The notes under the pieces are model-generated. The model did not search any database. It had not been told where the DNA came from and saw only the letters and a list, made by a program, of their open reading frames with translations. Of a stretch of 64,000 bases of DNA, positions 37,556 to 47,114 are shown one piece after another; the first letter of the stretch is position 1, and each line of letters starts with the position of its first letter. The position numbers and the translations under genes are program-made. The stretch comes from Staphylococcus marylandisciuri (lineage in GTDB: Bacteria; Bacillota; Bacilli; Staphylococcales; Staphylococcaceae), in the NCBI RefSeq assembly GCF_025519785.1, contig NZ_JAOPKZ010000002.1:124001-188000 (forward strand), given 5' to 3'.

Positions 37556-38449
37556 ATGAATCAAGAACAATTAGACAAGATTAAAAACGGCAAAGGCTTT
37601 ATCGCAGCTTTAGACCAAAGTGGCGGTAGTACTCCTAAAGCGTTAAGAGGTTATGGTATCGAAGAAAGTGAATATGATAACGATGATGAAATGTTTAAAC
37701 TCGTACACGATATGCGCTCTCGTATCGTTTCTTCACCTGCGTTTACAGGCGATAAAATCATCGGTGCCATCCTATTTGAGCAAACGATGGATCGTGAAGT
37801 TCAAGGCAAACACACTGGGGATTTCTTAGCTGACAAAGGCGTTGTACCTTTCTTGAAAGTCGATAAAGGTTTAGATAAAGAAGAGAATGGCGTACAGCTT
37901 ATGAAACCGATTCCTGATTTAGATGAATTATTAAATCGCGCTAATGAACATAAGATCTTCGGTACTAAAATGCGTTCTAACATCTTAGAATTTAACAAAG
38001 AAGGTATTGACCAAGTCGTTGAACAACAATTTGAAGTAGCTAAACAAATTATAGCTGCTGGCCTCGTACCAATCATTGAACCGGAAGTAAATATTAATGC
38101 TGACAATAAACAAGAGATTGAAGAATACTTAGCTCAAAAAGTGTTAGAACATTTAAACCAATTAGACGAAGACCAACTCGTCATGTTAAAAATAACTATT
38201 CCAACTAAAGCGAACCAATACGAAGAAGTAATCAACCACCCTAACATGGTGCGTGTCGTTGCGCTTTCAGGTGGTTATAGCAGAGCACATGCGAACGAAG
38301 TGCTTAAACAAAACAAAGACTTGATCGCGAGCTTCTCCCGCGCACTAATTAACGACTTACGTGTCAGTCAATCTGATGAAGAGTTCGATAAATTATTAGC
38401 CGAAACAATTGATTCAATTTACGATGCTTCTGTCAACAAAGTTCAGTAA
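37556..38449 (+). CDS. fda: Class I fructose-bisphosphate aldolase
   Basis: This glycolytic aldolase cleaves fructose-1,6-bisphosphate through a Schiff base. It has 297 residues, the usual length for staphylococcal Fda. [21 protein letters not shown] opens the barrel, the phosphate/substrate residues are in [16 protein letters not shown] follows, and the Schiff-base lysine is in [12 protein letters not shown], followed by [10 protein letters not shown]. An open frame upstream reaches 37493, but AAGGAG before ATG 37556 and family alignment set the start. Confidence 0.96.
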   Translation: MNQEQLDKIKNGKGFIAALDQSGGSTPKALRGYGIEESEYDNDDEMFKLVHDMRSRIVSSPAFTGDKIIGAILFEQTMDREVQGKHTGDFLADKGVVPFLKVDKGLDKEENGVQLMKPIPDLDELLNRANEHKIFGTKMRSNILEFNKEGIDQVVEQQFEVAKQIIAAGLVPIIEPEVNINADNKQEIEEYLAQKVLEHLNQLDEDQLVMLKITIPTKANQYEEVINHPNMVRVVALSGGYSRAHANEVLKQNKDLIASFSRALINDLRVSQSDEEFDKLLAETIDSIYDASVNKVQ

Positions 38450-38480
38450 TGAGTACCACGGTATGCGACTGAATGTGTAA

Positions 38481-38534
38481 TTTAAAAACTTCGAGATTTT
38501 TCGTTAATTTTGCGAACATCTCGAAGTTTTTTCG
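38481..38534 (+). terminator. Terminator of fda
   Basis: AAAACTTCGAGAT pairs with ATCTCGAAGTTTT, followed by a T run. It is a typical Rho-independent terminator 30 bp after the stop. Confidence 0.85.
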
Positions 38535-38569
38535 GTTACAGAGGTTGAGAGATACAGTTTCTCTTTGTT

Positions 38570-38815
38570 GGGAGCGGGACAGAAATCTAATTTGAATAAA
38601 ATGATTTCGTAGTCCCGCCCCGGCAAGGATGACTAGAATTGAAAAAAGCTTGATACAAGCGCATTTTCAAATCAGTCATCTACTGCCAAGATGCTAAAAG
38701 GGTCTGGGACATTACATTATGTCCCAGTTTCTTTGTGTCGGGGCCCACCCCAACTCGCTGTGCTTGTTGAAACTGGTTTACCAGTTTCTTTGTGTCGGGG
38801 CCCCCTGCTCAAACC
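38570..38815. repeat. Composite repeat A-C-B-D (A copy 10)
   Basis: A palindrome (38570-38619) adjoins a C hairpin (38620-38690), a short TGGGACAT/ATGTCCCA hairpin (38702-38730) and two STAR-like units with TTGTGTCGGGGCCC cores (about 38733-38815). It lies between convergent fda and cls. Confidence 0.85.
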
Positions 38816-38885
38816 CTAAACGATTTTGTCCCGACTTCGGTCTCTTACTACTTTTATCACTTCACTATGCACTTATAGTTATTAA

Positions 38886-38935
38886 AAACCTTCTGTAATG
38901 TGCATCTTTAGAACACAGTACAGAAGGCTTTTTAT
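38886..38935. terminator. Terminator-like hairpin at the cls end
   Basis: AACCTTCTGTA pairs with TACAGAAGG(C), with a T run on the plus strand and an A-rich stretch on the other. It is close to the convergent cls stop and could act in either direction. Confidence 0.55.
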
Positions 38936-38944
38936 GCTGACTAG

Positions 38945-40426
38945 CTATAAAATTGGGGAAGCTAATTTCGCAATCGATTGCTTAAATTTAACCCAATTAG
39001 AGCGGTTTTCATAACGTTCTTTCGTTAACTCTTTAGATACTTTCAAGTCTTCGTTAAATTTACTAATTAAATGCTTAGCAATATCTTCGTTGTAAACGAA
39101 TGCATTACATTCAAAGTTAAGTTCAAAGCTGCGATGATCCATATTAGCTGAACCGACGCTAACAACTTCTTCATCAATGACCATCATCTTAGAGTGGATG
39201 AAGCCATTTTCATAAGTATAAACTTTGACACCGTCATTAATAAGCTGTGCTACGCTAGTGATAGTTGCCCAATATACAAGTATGTGGTCTGGCTTACAAG
39301 GTATGATGAGGTTTACGTCTACCCCAGATTTGGCAGCTATTCTCAAAGCATTAATGTAACCGTTGTCAGGTATGAAATAAGGTGAATGCATATAAATGGA
39401 TTTCTTAGCATTCATGATCATTTTCATATAACCAAATTCAATTTGATGCCAGTTATCACTTGGTGCACTTAAAGCGATTTGCATGGATTTATCGCCATCT
39501 CTATGTGCATTTTTAGGAAAGTATTTATCATTAAAGGAGAGTTGCTCCCTGTGTGCTTGGGAATTCCAATCGTGGATAAAGCTCAATTCAAGGGCGTCTA
39601 CACCATCACCTTGCACCTTAAAGTGCGTATCTCTCCAGTAACCTAATTTACCTTTACCAAGATAATCATCACCCATATTGAATCCACCGACGTAGCCTAT
39701 TTGACCATCGATCACAGTAATCTTGCGGTGATTGCGGTTATTGACTCTAAAGTTCATAAAAGGGATCTTGGCCTTAAAGAAAGCTTCAACTTGGCCACCT
39801 AAAGATTGGAAGTGGCTGAATTTCGATTTATGAATCGTCTTAGAACCTACCGCATCATATAGAAGTTTAACCTCTAAACCTTCGCCTAGCTTCTCTTCTA
39901 GGACGTCGATAATCTTGTGCCCTAAACCATCAAGCTCAAGTGTATAGATCTCTATATGTATGAAAGATTTAGCATTTCTTAAATCCTCTAACATTTGGTC
40001 ATATAAATCATGTCCATCAGTAAACACTTCAATATGGTTATTATTACTTAAAAATGAAGCTTCTTTATTCAATAGTGTCTTAACCATATCACTGTGTTTG
40101 CGCACAACCCTATTATTAGCTTCCTCGATATACTTCTCAGGATTTTCAACTTGTCTATCTTTACGATGATGATCGTCATCGATTGGATTGTAATAAGTAT
40201 TCGTTTGACGTTTCTTTCTAACTGCTCTGCCAAAGAAGATGTAAGCGATGAAACCTACTATTGGCATAATGAATAATAGAAAGAGCCACGCCCACGTAGA
40301 TGTCGCTTCACGTCTATCTCTATCTAAAAACACAATAATAAATGCCAGTACGACGTTAATAACTAAAAAGAAGCCCAGGACCCCTCTATAAATAGGACTC
40401 ACTGCAGCATCAAATAGAATTTGCAT
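38945..40426 (-). CDS. cls: Cardiolipin synthase
   Basis: This is a membrane phospholipase D-superfamily enzyme of 493 residues that joins two phosphatidylglycerols to make cardiolipin. Two N-terminal membrane helices (to about residue 60) precede two HKD motifs, NHRKITVIDGQIGYVGG and HSKMMVIDEEVVSVGSAN, each with the expected HxK(x)4D. Length and layout match staphylococcal Cls proteins. Start follows AAGAGGTG. It is not clear which of the two staphylococcal paralogues it represents. Confidence 0.93.
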   Translation of the reverse strand: MQILFDAAVSPIYRGVLGFFLVINVVLAFIIVFLDRDRREATSTWAWLFLLFIMPIVGFIAYIFFGRAVRKKRQTNTYYNPIDDDHHRKDRQVENPEKYIEEANNRVVRKHSDMVKTLLNKEASFLSNNNHIEVFTDGHDLYDQMLEDLRNAKSFIHIEIYTLELDGLGHKIIDVLEEKLGEGLEVKLLYDAVGSKTIHKSKFSHFQSLGGQVEAFFKAKIPFMNFRVNNRNHRKITVIDGQIGYVGGFNMGDDYLGKGKLGYWRDTHFKVQGDGVDALELSFIHDWNSQAHREQLSFNDKYFPKNAHRDGDKSMQIALSAPSDNWHQIEFGYMKMIMNAKKSIYMHSPYFIPDNGYINALRIAAKSGVDVNLIIPCKPDHILVYWATITSVAQLINDGVKVYTYENGFIHSKMMVIDEEVVSVGSANMDHRSFELNFECNAFVYNEDIAKHLISKFNEDLKVSKELTKERYENRSNWVKFKQSIAKLASPIL

Positions 40427-40667
40427 AATTTCACCTCTTAAATTTAACTAACTATATAATAGTATATTATCATCTCAGTTAACAATATTCTTTAAATTCC
40501 TTTTAATAAAAAAGTACTCGTTAACTCGTTGTGAACATGAGACTGGGACATAACTATTACCTCTACTCTATCAATAAAAGTGTAATATTAAACCTAAAAC
40601 ACAAAATTAGAGAGCCATCTGTCTTCGGGCAGACAACCCGTAGACTTCCAGCTCTCCCTATCAAAAT

Positions 40668-41615
40668 CTAGCTCTCTTGTGTTACATACTGCATCTCTAA
40701 TTGATGAATCATGTGTGTTAACAATTCGTTAGTTGGAGTCGATATACCTAACTCCTTACCATATTGAGTGATCTTACCGTTAAGATAATCAATTTCCGTA
40801 TAACGACCGCTATGCAAATCTTGATGCATAGAAGGGTAGTGTAATCCCTGTAACTCGTCTGGGTAGGAACCTTCTACTTTAGCTACTAGAGCGTCGAAGT
40901 CAAGTTTCACTCCTCGTGCTTCTGCTACTGCAATAATTTCATTAATGATTGGTGTAATCATCTCTCTCGCTTGCTCATACTTCGCAAACTCACCGATTCT
41001 CTTATCCAGAATAGTACATAATGGGTTGAGCACACTATTTAAAGTTGCTTTAGACCAAACCGATTGAAAGACATCATCTGAGATTCGTGAATTTAACTTC
41101 GCGTCGTTGAATATTTGGTTAATAGCACGAGTGCGTTCATCATCTAAACCGTCCGCGCGTTGTAGATCTATCGTCCCATCACCTTCTAGAAGTAATTGCC
41201 CAGGTCCTCTCATTCCAGCCGTCCACATCGTCACAGCCAAGAATATTTGAGATTTAGGTACGACTTCAGCAAACGTTTCATCATGTCCTAGGCCATTCAT
41301 CATAGTGAGAATGGCTGTATCTTCGCCAATGGCTCCTCGTTCATTCAACACTTTGATCATTTCTCTCGACTTCATCGCTTTAGTTAAAATAATGATGAGA
41401 TCGAATTGTTCATTAACTTCCTCAGGAAATTGAGCCTTGATATCTAAATGATAAGTGTCTGTCTCAGTTTGGATCTCAATCCCTTCACGTTTAATCTTCT
41501 CTACATGCGCTTGCCAATAATCAAGCAACGTAACATCGTAGCCGGCTTCTTGTATTTGAGTACCTATACGTCCTCCCATAGCTCCAGCTCCGGCTATAGC
41601 TATCTTCTTCATCAT
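40668..41615 (-). CDS. Ketopantoate reductase family protein (PanE-like)
   Basis: This is a NADPH-dependent reductase of 315 residues in the ApbA/PanE family; the named reaction is 2-dehydropantoate to pantoate in coenzyme A synthesis. The Rossmann motif GAGAMGGRIGTQIQEAG is at the very N-terminus, the catalytic lysine is in VWSKATLNSVLNPLCTI, and the C-terminal helix domain carries SMHQDLHSGRYTEIDYLNG. No panBC genes adjoin it, so it may be a paralogue with a different 2-keto acid. Two tandem ATGs follow AAGGGGAC. Confidence 0.82.
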   Translation of the reverse strand: MMKKIAIAGAGAMGGRIGTQIQEAGYDVTLLDYWQAHVEKIKREGIEIQTETDTYHLDIKAQFPEEVNEQFDLIIILTKAMKSREMIKVLNERGAIGEDTAILTMMNGLGHDETFAEVVPKSQIFLAVTMWTAGMRGPGQLLLEGDGTIDLQRADGLDDERTRAINQIFNDAKLNSRISDDVFQSVWSKATLNSVLNPLCTILDKRIGEFAKYEQAREMITPIINEIIAVAEARGVKLDFDALVAKVEGSYPDELQGLHYPSMHQDLHSGRYTEIDYLNGKITQYGKELGISTPTNELLTHMIHQLEMQYVTQES

Positions 41616-41726
41616 TCAAGTCCCCTTTTCTAATCATTCATCTACACATTTAATTATGACATAAAAGGTTCTGTCTTTACTAGTTATTTATTTAATTATT
41701 CTGAATAATTTAATTCTATTTTATAT

Positions 41727-42377
41727 CTATTGAAATGGCAGTCCCTTTAAATAGTTAAACTGAAGCGTATGAGAAGCAACGCCGTACAATTCATTATACA
41801 CTTCGCCAAAGTGACTTCTTGTTGTCGGATGTAATTCACGGTACAATGTCACAACTTGTTCTCGTAAATTACCCTCTCCAATAATGAGATGAGGTCGACG
41901 CTCAAAATGGATCGGTACTTCACAGCTTAAATGTCTCGTTCTTTTTAAAATATTATGTAGCTCATTCTTATTTCGTATATCATAATCTCTCATTAAGTTT
42001 AGTCTGTTATTGTAAATAATCTCTGTTGAAATATGCTTGTCCTGCCAATCAGTTAACTTTAACTTATGATAAAACGTGTACCAATCATATTGAACGAAAG
42101 GATAGTAGCGTATTTGACAGCGATTAGATTCGACTAGGTTCGGTAGACTTTTGACAAGCGTGATCAAATATGAGGATTGAATGTGATACGTCGTTCGACT
42201 GAGCATATAGTGATGCACAAATTTACGATATAACGGCATCAGCTCGCGTATAGCTCGCTTCTCCTGACAAAATTGCTCTACAATATATGCTAATATCGCT
42301 AATTTCGTCTGTTTAACATTATTATGATCAACTATGATTTCGGATTGTTTAGGAAAGGTAATAAGATTGAAAGACAT
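41727..42377 (-). CDS. Conserved hypothetical protein
   Basis: I do not recognise this 216-residue protein. It is soluble, basic and rich in Tyr, His and Arg, with no signal or membrane segment. There is no clear motif; the middle (YPFVQYDWYTFYHKLKL) is strongly aromatic. A ribosome site AAGGAGGAA precedes ATG 42377. It stands alone behind the PanE-like gene start, with a long repeat-bearing gap upstream. Confidence 0.6.
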   Translation of the reverse strand: MSFNLITFPKQSEIIVDHNNVKQTKLAILAYIVEQFCQEKRAIRELMPLYRKFVHHYMLSRTTYHIQSSYLITLVKSLPNLVESNRCQIRYYPFVQYDWYTFYHKLKLTDWQDKHISTEIIYNNRLNLMRDYDIRNKNELHNILKRTRHLSCEVPIHFERRPHLIIGEGNLREQVVTLYRELHPTTRSHFGEVYNELYGVASHTLQFNYLKGLPFQ

Positions 42378-42577
42378 AGTGGGTTCCTCCTTGATGATTG
42401 TCTATGATGGGTGAGATGAAGCGATAGGTGTGGACACTAAATTTCTCGACAGAAGTGCATGATTGGTAATGGTAGGCGAAAAAGAGGATGAGACATAGAG
42501 GTTCTGTTCTCTGGGGAAACCGATTAACGTTAACGGCGTCCCACGAGCAGTATTGGCGACAGGAATGCTCACGCTTC

Positions 42578-42630
42578 GGGAGCGGGACAGAAATCTAATT
42601 TGAATAAAAAGATTTCGTCGTCCCGCCCCC
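42578..42630. repeat. Repeat family A hairpin, copy 11
   Basis: The left arm is canonical; the right arm has the GATTTCGTCGTCCC variant. It is followed by CCTCCTCAAACCCTAAG, the sequence that also trails STAR units elsewhere. Confidence 0.8.
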
Positions 42631-42639
42631 TCCTCAAAC

Positions 42640-43030
42640 CCTAAGGGCTTTTGTCCTAACCTCCTGGGTTTCGGGAGATAAATATAGGGGGTAATAATAG
42701 TACATAATTTAGGACTTCTTTACTATGAGTAGTACAGAAAGAGTAATAAAAAGAGCAGTTAGAGCGTATAAACAGTCGAATTTTTAACTCTTTAAACGCA
42801 ATAACTTTACATTATTATATAATTGTCCTTAAATTCACACAAGTTTTATACTAGCTAAATCACTCGTTTATGAAAAAAATATTATGGATTGAAGATTTAT
42901 TATAACTATTCTGTAATACGGCTTAGCGGATATATTCTTTTAATCACTCCTCCGTTGAATCACAGGTATAAATCCCACAACAAGGAAACTGAGACGATGT
43001 ACTGACGTATTCTTTCATATTAAGATTCTA
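42640..43030. other. Intergenic region without recognised genes
   Basis: A 20-codon ORF starts with ATG at 42725 but has no ribosome site. The rest is AT-rich without structure I can assign. Confidence 0.45.
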
Positions 43031-43038
43031 AAAATAGG

Positions 43039-43109
43039 AGCCAGCACTTCATAGTCATTATTTCGTGAGAACGTTTTCTCGATAAAAACAGACTAAGTGC
43101 TGGCTTTTG
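43039..43109. terminator. Hairpin of repeat family E, copy 3
   Basis: AGCCAGCACTT and AAGTGCTGGCT arms, the latter followed by TTTTGCTTTTT. An inner GAGAACGTTTTCTC palindrome fills the loop. Confidence 0.7.
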
Positions 43110-43261
43110 CTTTTTATATTAGATCAAGAAAGCTGTGCTATGAGGTAGGTGCTTGTTCGAGTTGATTTATCTCACGCTCGAACACCTAACTACATTCTGC
43201 TGTGACTTTATTCAAATCTAGTCCAGCTTAGTGAATGGGCGTACTTAAACTGCAATAACCT

Positions 43262-43312
43262 GGGAGCGGGACAGAAATCTAATTTGAATAAAAAGATTTC
43301 TGTCCCGCTTCC
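43262..43312. repeat. Repeat family A hairpin, copy 12
   Basis: This is a near-perfect palindrome immediately after the lipoprotein gene stop (minus strand). Confidence 0.85.
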
Positions 43313-43323
43313 CTCCTATCAGC

Positions 43324-43977
43324 TTATTTCTTATAATCTTTAATTTTTTTATCCCAAAACTGTGCTAGCGATCTATTTTTAGTTACCTTAAATATAACGT
43401 TAGGGCTTAAATTAGGGTCTTTGTCCGTATGATCTTTCGGTGCAAAGCCAGTAGATAAAGTAGGTTGCTCTTCTTTAAAGTGAGCCTCGTAAACCTTACC
43501 ATTATCAGCAAATAAATATTTTCTCACGGTAGTATTCCGCTTCTTAATACGAGCATATCCTTCTATATTAGAGAGGTTATTCCCCTCCTCACTTAAACCT
43601 TTATGACCTTTAGCACTCTTATAACTCGTGATCCCAACCAAGTTGTGTATACCAAATTTGTTGAAGCCTGGCTTGCCTTGATTGCTGACTTGAATTTGAC
43701 CTTGGGGTGTTAAGGCATACCAATCGCCCGTAGTTATTTCACCACCCCCAAAGTAACGCGTCGTCATTGCATCTGATGAATGCATAGGATGCTTTTTAAG
43801 ATAGTGTAAGACATCATGTCTGAGTTGCTTTTTGTGTTGGGTGAGCTCATGTAGCTGTTGCTGATTTTGATCGTGCGATAATGATTGTGCTGAAGTTTGA
43901 TCTGCAGAACAACCTGTCAGCAACCCACAAATAGCTATTGTAATACAGATGATGACCCCTAAACTTTGTCGTCTCAC
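43324..43977 (-). CDS. Hypothetical lipoprotein
   Basis: This is a 217-residue predicted lipoprotein: basic N-terminus, hydrophobic core and lipobox LLTGC near residue 23. A Gln/His-rich coiled-coil-like segment (about residues 30-60) precedes a globular part with RYFGGGEITTGDWYALTPQGQIQVS. I do not recognise the family; staphylococci have several paralogous surface lipoproteins of this general size. It lies 70 bp downstream of the acid phosphatase on the same strand, so co-expression is possible. Confidence 0.65.
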   Translation of the reverse strand: MRRQSLGVIICITIAICGLLTGCSADQTSAQSLSHDQNQQQLHELTQHKKQLRHDVLHYLKKHPMHSSDAMTTRYFGGGEITTGDWYALTPQGQIQVSNQGKPGFNKFGIHNLVGITSYKSAKGHKGLSEEGNNLSNIEGYARIKKRNTTVRKYLFADNGKVYEAHFKEEQPTLSTGFAPKDHTDKDPNLSPNVIFKVTKNRSLAQFWDKKIKDYKK

Positions 43978-44015
43978 TTTCTCCCCCCTCGCTGATAAAT
44001 TGATGCGTTAGAAGC

Positions 44016-44069
44016 AGGGGCTGGACTACGAAATCTTTTTATTCAAATTAGCTTTCTGTCCCGCTCCCT
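44016..44069. repeat. Repeat family A hairpin, copy 13, overlapping a gene end
   Basis: The repeat covers the last codons and stop of the acid phosphatase gene (stop at 44048-44050). One arm has the GGACTACGAAATC variant. Confidence 0.85.
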
Positions 44070-45850
44070 TTTTTTATTCCAAATTTATCGATCAATTGCG
44101 TTCTACGTGGCTCCCCTTTACTAATATCTCCATGTAATTGATAAATCTTGACTATCAACTTATTACCTTTGACTTCATATACTGAGAAATTTTGATCAGA
44201 AGAATCACGATCGTTTGAATGTTTATCCTTAAACGCGTCAGTCTTTTGCGGTTGACGACCTAAAGCGAATAAACTATTGTAGTGATCTAGGTCTTTTTGT
44301 TTTAACCAACTTAATTGTGGTTCTACCTTTTTAATATGTTTCAGTGAACGATCGTATATGTCATCATAAGCTTTAGTACCACCTGTATTAGGGAGAACGT
44401 AGACTGACCCTTTAGGATGATCGTAGTATTTCACATTATCTTTACCTGTAAATTGTTTAACATGTTCTTTCTTAGCATTAACGAAACTATTTTTAGTCGA
44501 CGTATGTTGTAATACCTTCGTTCGGGCAAGTACGTGATCGTGACCTTGAAGGACGAGATCCACTCCTAGATCATCTATTTCTTTAGTCAGATCTTTACGT
44601 ACCTTCTGAATATCCTCATCAGAAAGCGCATGGTATGATTTAGAGTACATAGGCTTATGCAAATTCAAGATAACCCATTTCGCCCCGTTGCGACGTGCTT
44701 TTTTAATATCATTTTTAATCCATTTCATTTGTTTGTTGCCAATCGCCTTACCTTCAGGATTATCCTTACACTTCTTATTATCATTTGTATTTGCGACAAC
44801 CATGTGCGCCCCATTATAATCAAATGAATAGTATGAACCACCATTTACAGCATGGTTCGCCTTTGGAACGTTGACATGCCGATTAAATCTGTCACGTAAT
44901 TTATCTGCGTTATCATCAAGTGGACTTTCGTCGTGGTTGCCAGGTGCCGGCGCAATAGGCTGACTTAAGAAAGAAGGTCTAGATTGATCATATAAATCTT
45001 GCCATTCATCCTCAACATCGGCTTCTTCAATGAAATCCCCAGTATGCAGAGCAAAGTCGGGATTCCCAGCTGTTTGCCTAGCTTGTTGTAAGGTATTCGC
45101 CCCAAATTGTGCTTCATTTCTAACATGTTCATTCCAGAAGGCATTCTGAGTATCTGTATATTGGACGAATTTAAATGGATCCCCTTTTTTACCGGAAGTT
45201 TTAAAGTGACCTACTTCGCTTTTAGGACCCGCCTCACTGCCTACTCGGTAGTAGTAAGTTGTATTGGGTTTTAACCCTTTAGCTCGAGCTTTATATGTAT
45301 ATTCGTTGACTGACTTCAAGTTAACCTTGCCCTGTTGGTCGCCACTTGTCCATTCCGGCCCTGAAACGTGCTGATCAGTATAATACCCATTGCTCTTTTC
45401 ATGACCTTCTTTATCTTTTATCAGCTTACCATCATTATCTTTTTTTATATCTTTGAAGATGAAATAACCGTTCTTGTCTCGTTCGACAAATTTCGACTTA
45501 ACTTTTTTAGCAGTCGCCTTGAAAGATTGAGATGTGGAGAAATTAGGATCTTGAGAAATCCACACTTTAGCATCTTTGAAATGATGAGTGGTATACCAGT
45601 TGAAGCCCATACGATGTTGAGTGTTTCCATTAAAATTAGCGATGATTCTATTGGGTTGATCTTTAGTGGGCACAGGGGCAACTTGAGGTTTATTCTTGAG
45701 TAAATGTGGCTTTTGTGAAGCTTGATTGTCAGAATCTGCTTGTGCATCGTCGGAATCTAAATTCGCTATAGGTAGCGCTATCCCCACCGTCATAGCAATT
45801 GTAAGTGCTTTAATCGATAAGCTTTGTAACTTGTTTGACGCTTTTTTCAA
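44048..45850 (-). CDS. Secreted purple acid phosphatase-like metallophosphoesterase
   Basis: This is an exported 600-residue enzyme with a Sec signal of about 38 residues ending near AQA-D. An N-terminal fibronectin-like domain (KAKGLKPNTTYYYRVG near residues 190-205) precedes the calcineurin fold: QYTDTQN, HTGDFIEEADVEDEW, APGNHDES, LNLHKPMY and VLQGHDHVLART, covering the metal-binding residues of the purple acid phosphatase group. No LPXTG anchor is present. The final six codons, reading GSGTES, come from a family A repeat that also supplies the TAA, so the natural C-terminus may have been altered. It probably releases phosphate from external esters. Confidence 0.87.
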   Translation of the reverse strand: MKKASNKLQSLSIKALTIAMTVGIALPIANLDSDDAQADSDNQASQKPHLLKNKPQVAPVPTKDQPNRIIANFNGNTQHRMGFNWYTTHHFKDAKVWISQDPNFSTSQSFKATAKKVKSKFVERDKNGYFIFKDIKKDNDGKLIKDKEGHEKSNGYYTDQHVSGPEWTSGDQQGKVNLKSVNEYTYKARAKGLKPNTTYYYRVGSEAGPKSEVGHFKTSGKKGDPFKFVQYTDTQNAFWNEHVRNEAQFGANTLQQARQTAGNPDFALHTGDFIEEADVEDEWQDLYDQSRPSFLSQPIAPAPGNHDESPLDDNADKLRDRFNRHVNVPKANHAVNGGSYYSFDYNGAHMVVANTNDNKKCKDNPEGKAIGNKQMKWIKNDIKKARRNGAKWVILNLHKPMYSKSYHALSDEDIQKVRKDLTKEIDDLGVDLVLQGHDHVLARTKVLQHTSTKNSFVNAKKEHVKQFTGKDNVKYYDHPKGSVYVLPNTGGTKAYDDIYDRSLKHIKKVEPQLSWLKQKDLDHYNSLFALGRQPQKTDAFKDKHSNDRDSSDQNFSVYEVKGNKLIVKIYQLHGDISKGEPRRTQLIDKFGIKKGSGTES

Positions 45851-45993
45851 CTTTACCTACACCTTTCTATCTCGCGTATTAAGATACTTCTATCCTAGCA
45901 AGGAGATATTAAGTAGCCGTTAAATTAGTGTAAGGTTTAGTTGAACTTCAATCTTATGTTTATACAACATTCAATAAGTGGATCAACAAAGTG

Positions 45994-46154
45994 GGAGCGG
46001 GACATAATGTAATGTCCCAGACCCTTTCAGCATCTTGGCAGTAGATGACTGATTTGAAAATGCGCTTGTATCAAGCTTTTTTCAATTCTAGTCATCCTTG
46101 CCGGGGCGGGACTACGAAATCTTTTTATTCAAATTAGATTTCTGTCCCGCTCCC
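45994..46154. repeat. Composite repeat B-C-A (A copy 14)
   Basis: A truncated short element (GGGACATAATG, 45994-46020), a C hairpin (46032-46105) and an A palindrome (46103-46154) are joined head to tail between two minus-strand genes. Confidence 0.85.
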
Positions 46155-46188
46155 TACAACGACTGTAACCAGCTTATCCAGTGAACAT

Positions 46189-46944
46189 TTAATTGTCTTC
46201 GCGTTGTTGTAAATGTATGAGTTGGTCTATCTTATCAGTAAAGATACCGTCCACTCCCCAGTTTGCGAGTTGGTTTGCACGCGTATCTTTATTGACGGTC
46301 CACACGTTTAATTCGTATCCCGCTTCTTTAATCATCTTAACTTTAGATTCTGTTAGTTTAGCATTCTCTATATTGACTATCTTAGAATTACAGAAATCCA
46401 TTACAGTACGAAAGTCTTCTTTAAAATAAGCATTTTTAAATAAAACTGCACGCGTGTACTCTGGCATGCGTTCTTCACTCATTTTAAGCAACGGTAAATT
46501 AAAACTTGAAATGACAACCTGAAGCCCATCATCCAAAGCTTGGAGCTGCTCGCGTACTTGTGTGACCATTGAATGTGATAACTCTGTACCTCGAGGGCCA
46601 GTAACGCCTTTTAACTCTACATTCAAGTTCATTTGATAGTCATTGGCTAATCGAATGATTTGTTCAAAAGTAGGGAGTTTCTCTTCTTTAAATTCAGATC
46701 CATACCATAAGCCTGCTGAAGTATCTTTCATCTCAGCGTAATTTAATTGCGTTACTTCTCCTGTCTTATTAGTCGTTCTATCTAAATAATCGTCATGTAT
46801 AATAACAAGTTGTTGATCTTTAGTTATTCCCACATCTAGTTCAAGCCACCTTGCTCCTTCTACTTCTGAAGCAGCTTTAAACGACGCCAACGTATTTTCA
46901 GGTGCTTTCGAAGGCAGTCCTCTATGACCATAAATTGTAAACAT
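46189..46944 (-). CDS. Glycerophosphodiester phosphodiesterase
   Basis: This is a cytoplasmic GDPD-family enzyme of 251 residues with no signal peptide, so it is UgpQ-like rather than secreted GlpQ. The N-terminal YGHRGLPSKAPENTLASF holds the catalytic histidine, LELDVGITKDQQLVIIHDDYLDRTTN the metal ligands and second histidine, and LNVELKG another ligand. The C-terminal YELNVWTVNKDTRANQLANWGVDGIFTD is typical. It hydrolyses glycerophosphodiesters to sn-glycerol-3-phosphate and an alcohol. It is divergent from an MFS transporter gene. Confidence 0.92.
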   Translation of the reverse strand: MFTIYGHRGLPSKAPENTLASFKAASEVEGARWLELDVGITKDQQLVIIHDDYLDRTTNKTGEVTQLNYAEMKDTSAGLWYGSEFKEEKLPTFEQIIRLANDYQMNLNVELKGVTGPRGTELSHSMVTQVREQLQALDDGLQVVISSFNLPLLKMSEERMPEYTRAVLFKNAYFKEDFRTVMDFCNSKIVNIENAKLTESKVKMIKEAGYELNVWTVNKDTRANQLANWGVDGIFTDKIDQLIHLQQREDN

Positions 46945-47114
46945 AACTTCAACTCCTCAATTAAGGGTTTAATAGTTTTAGTCGTAATTCATATTACTCC
47001 ATTGTATACTTGCATTAGATAACGGTTATACTGTATCGCCATTATTACATGTAAAGTTCTATTATTTCCATTCAAAACTATTATTTTAATTACATTAAAA
47101 TAGGAGGAACGACT

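Noticed and set aside
42725-42787. A 20-codon ORF starting MSSTERVIKRAV
   Set aside because: No ribosome site, basic rather than PSM-like, and no promoter or terminator around it.
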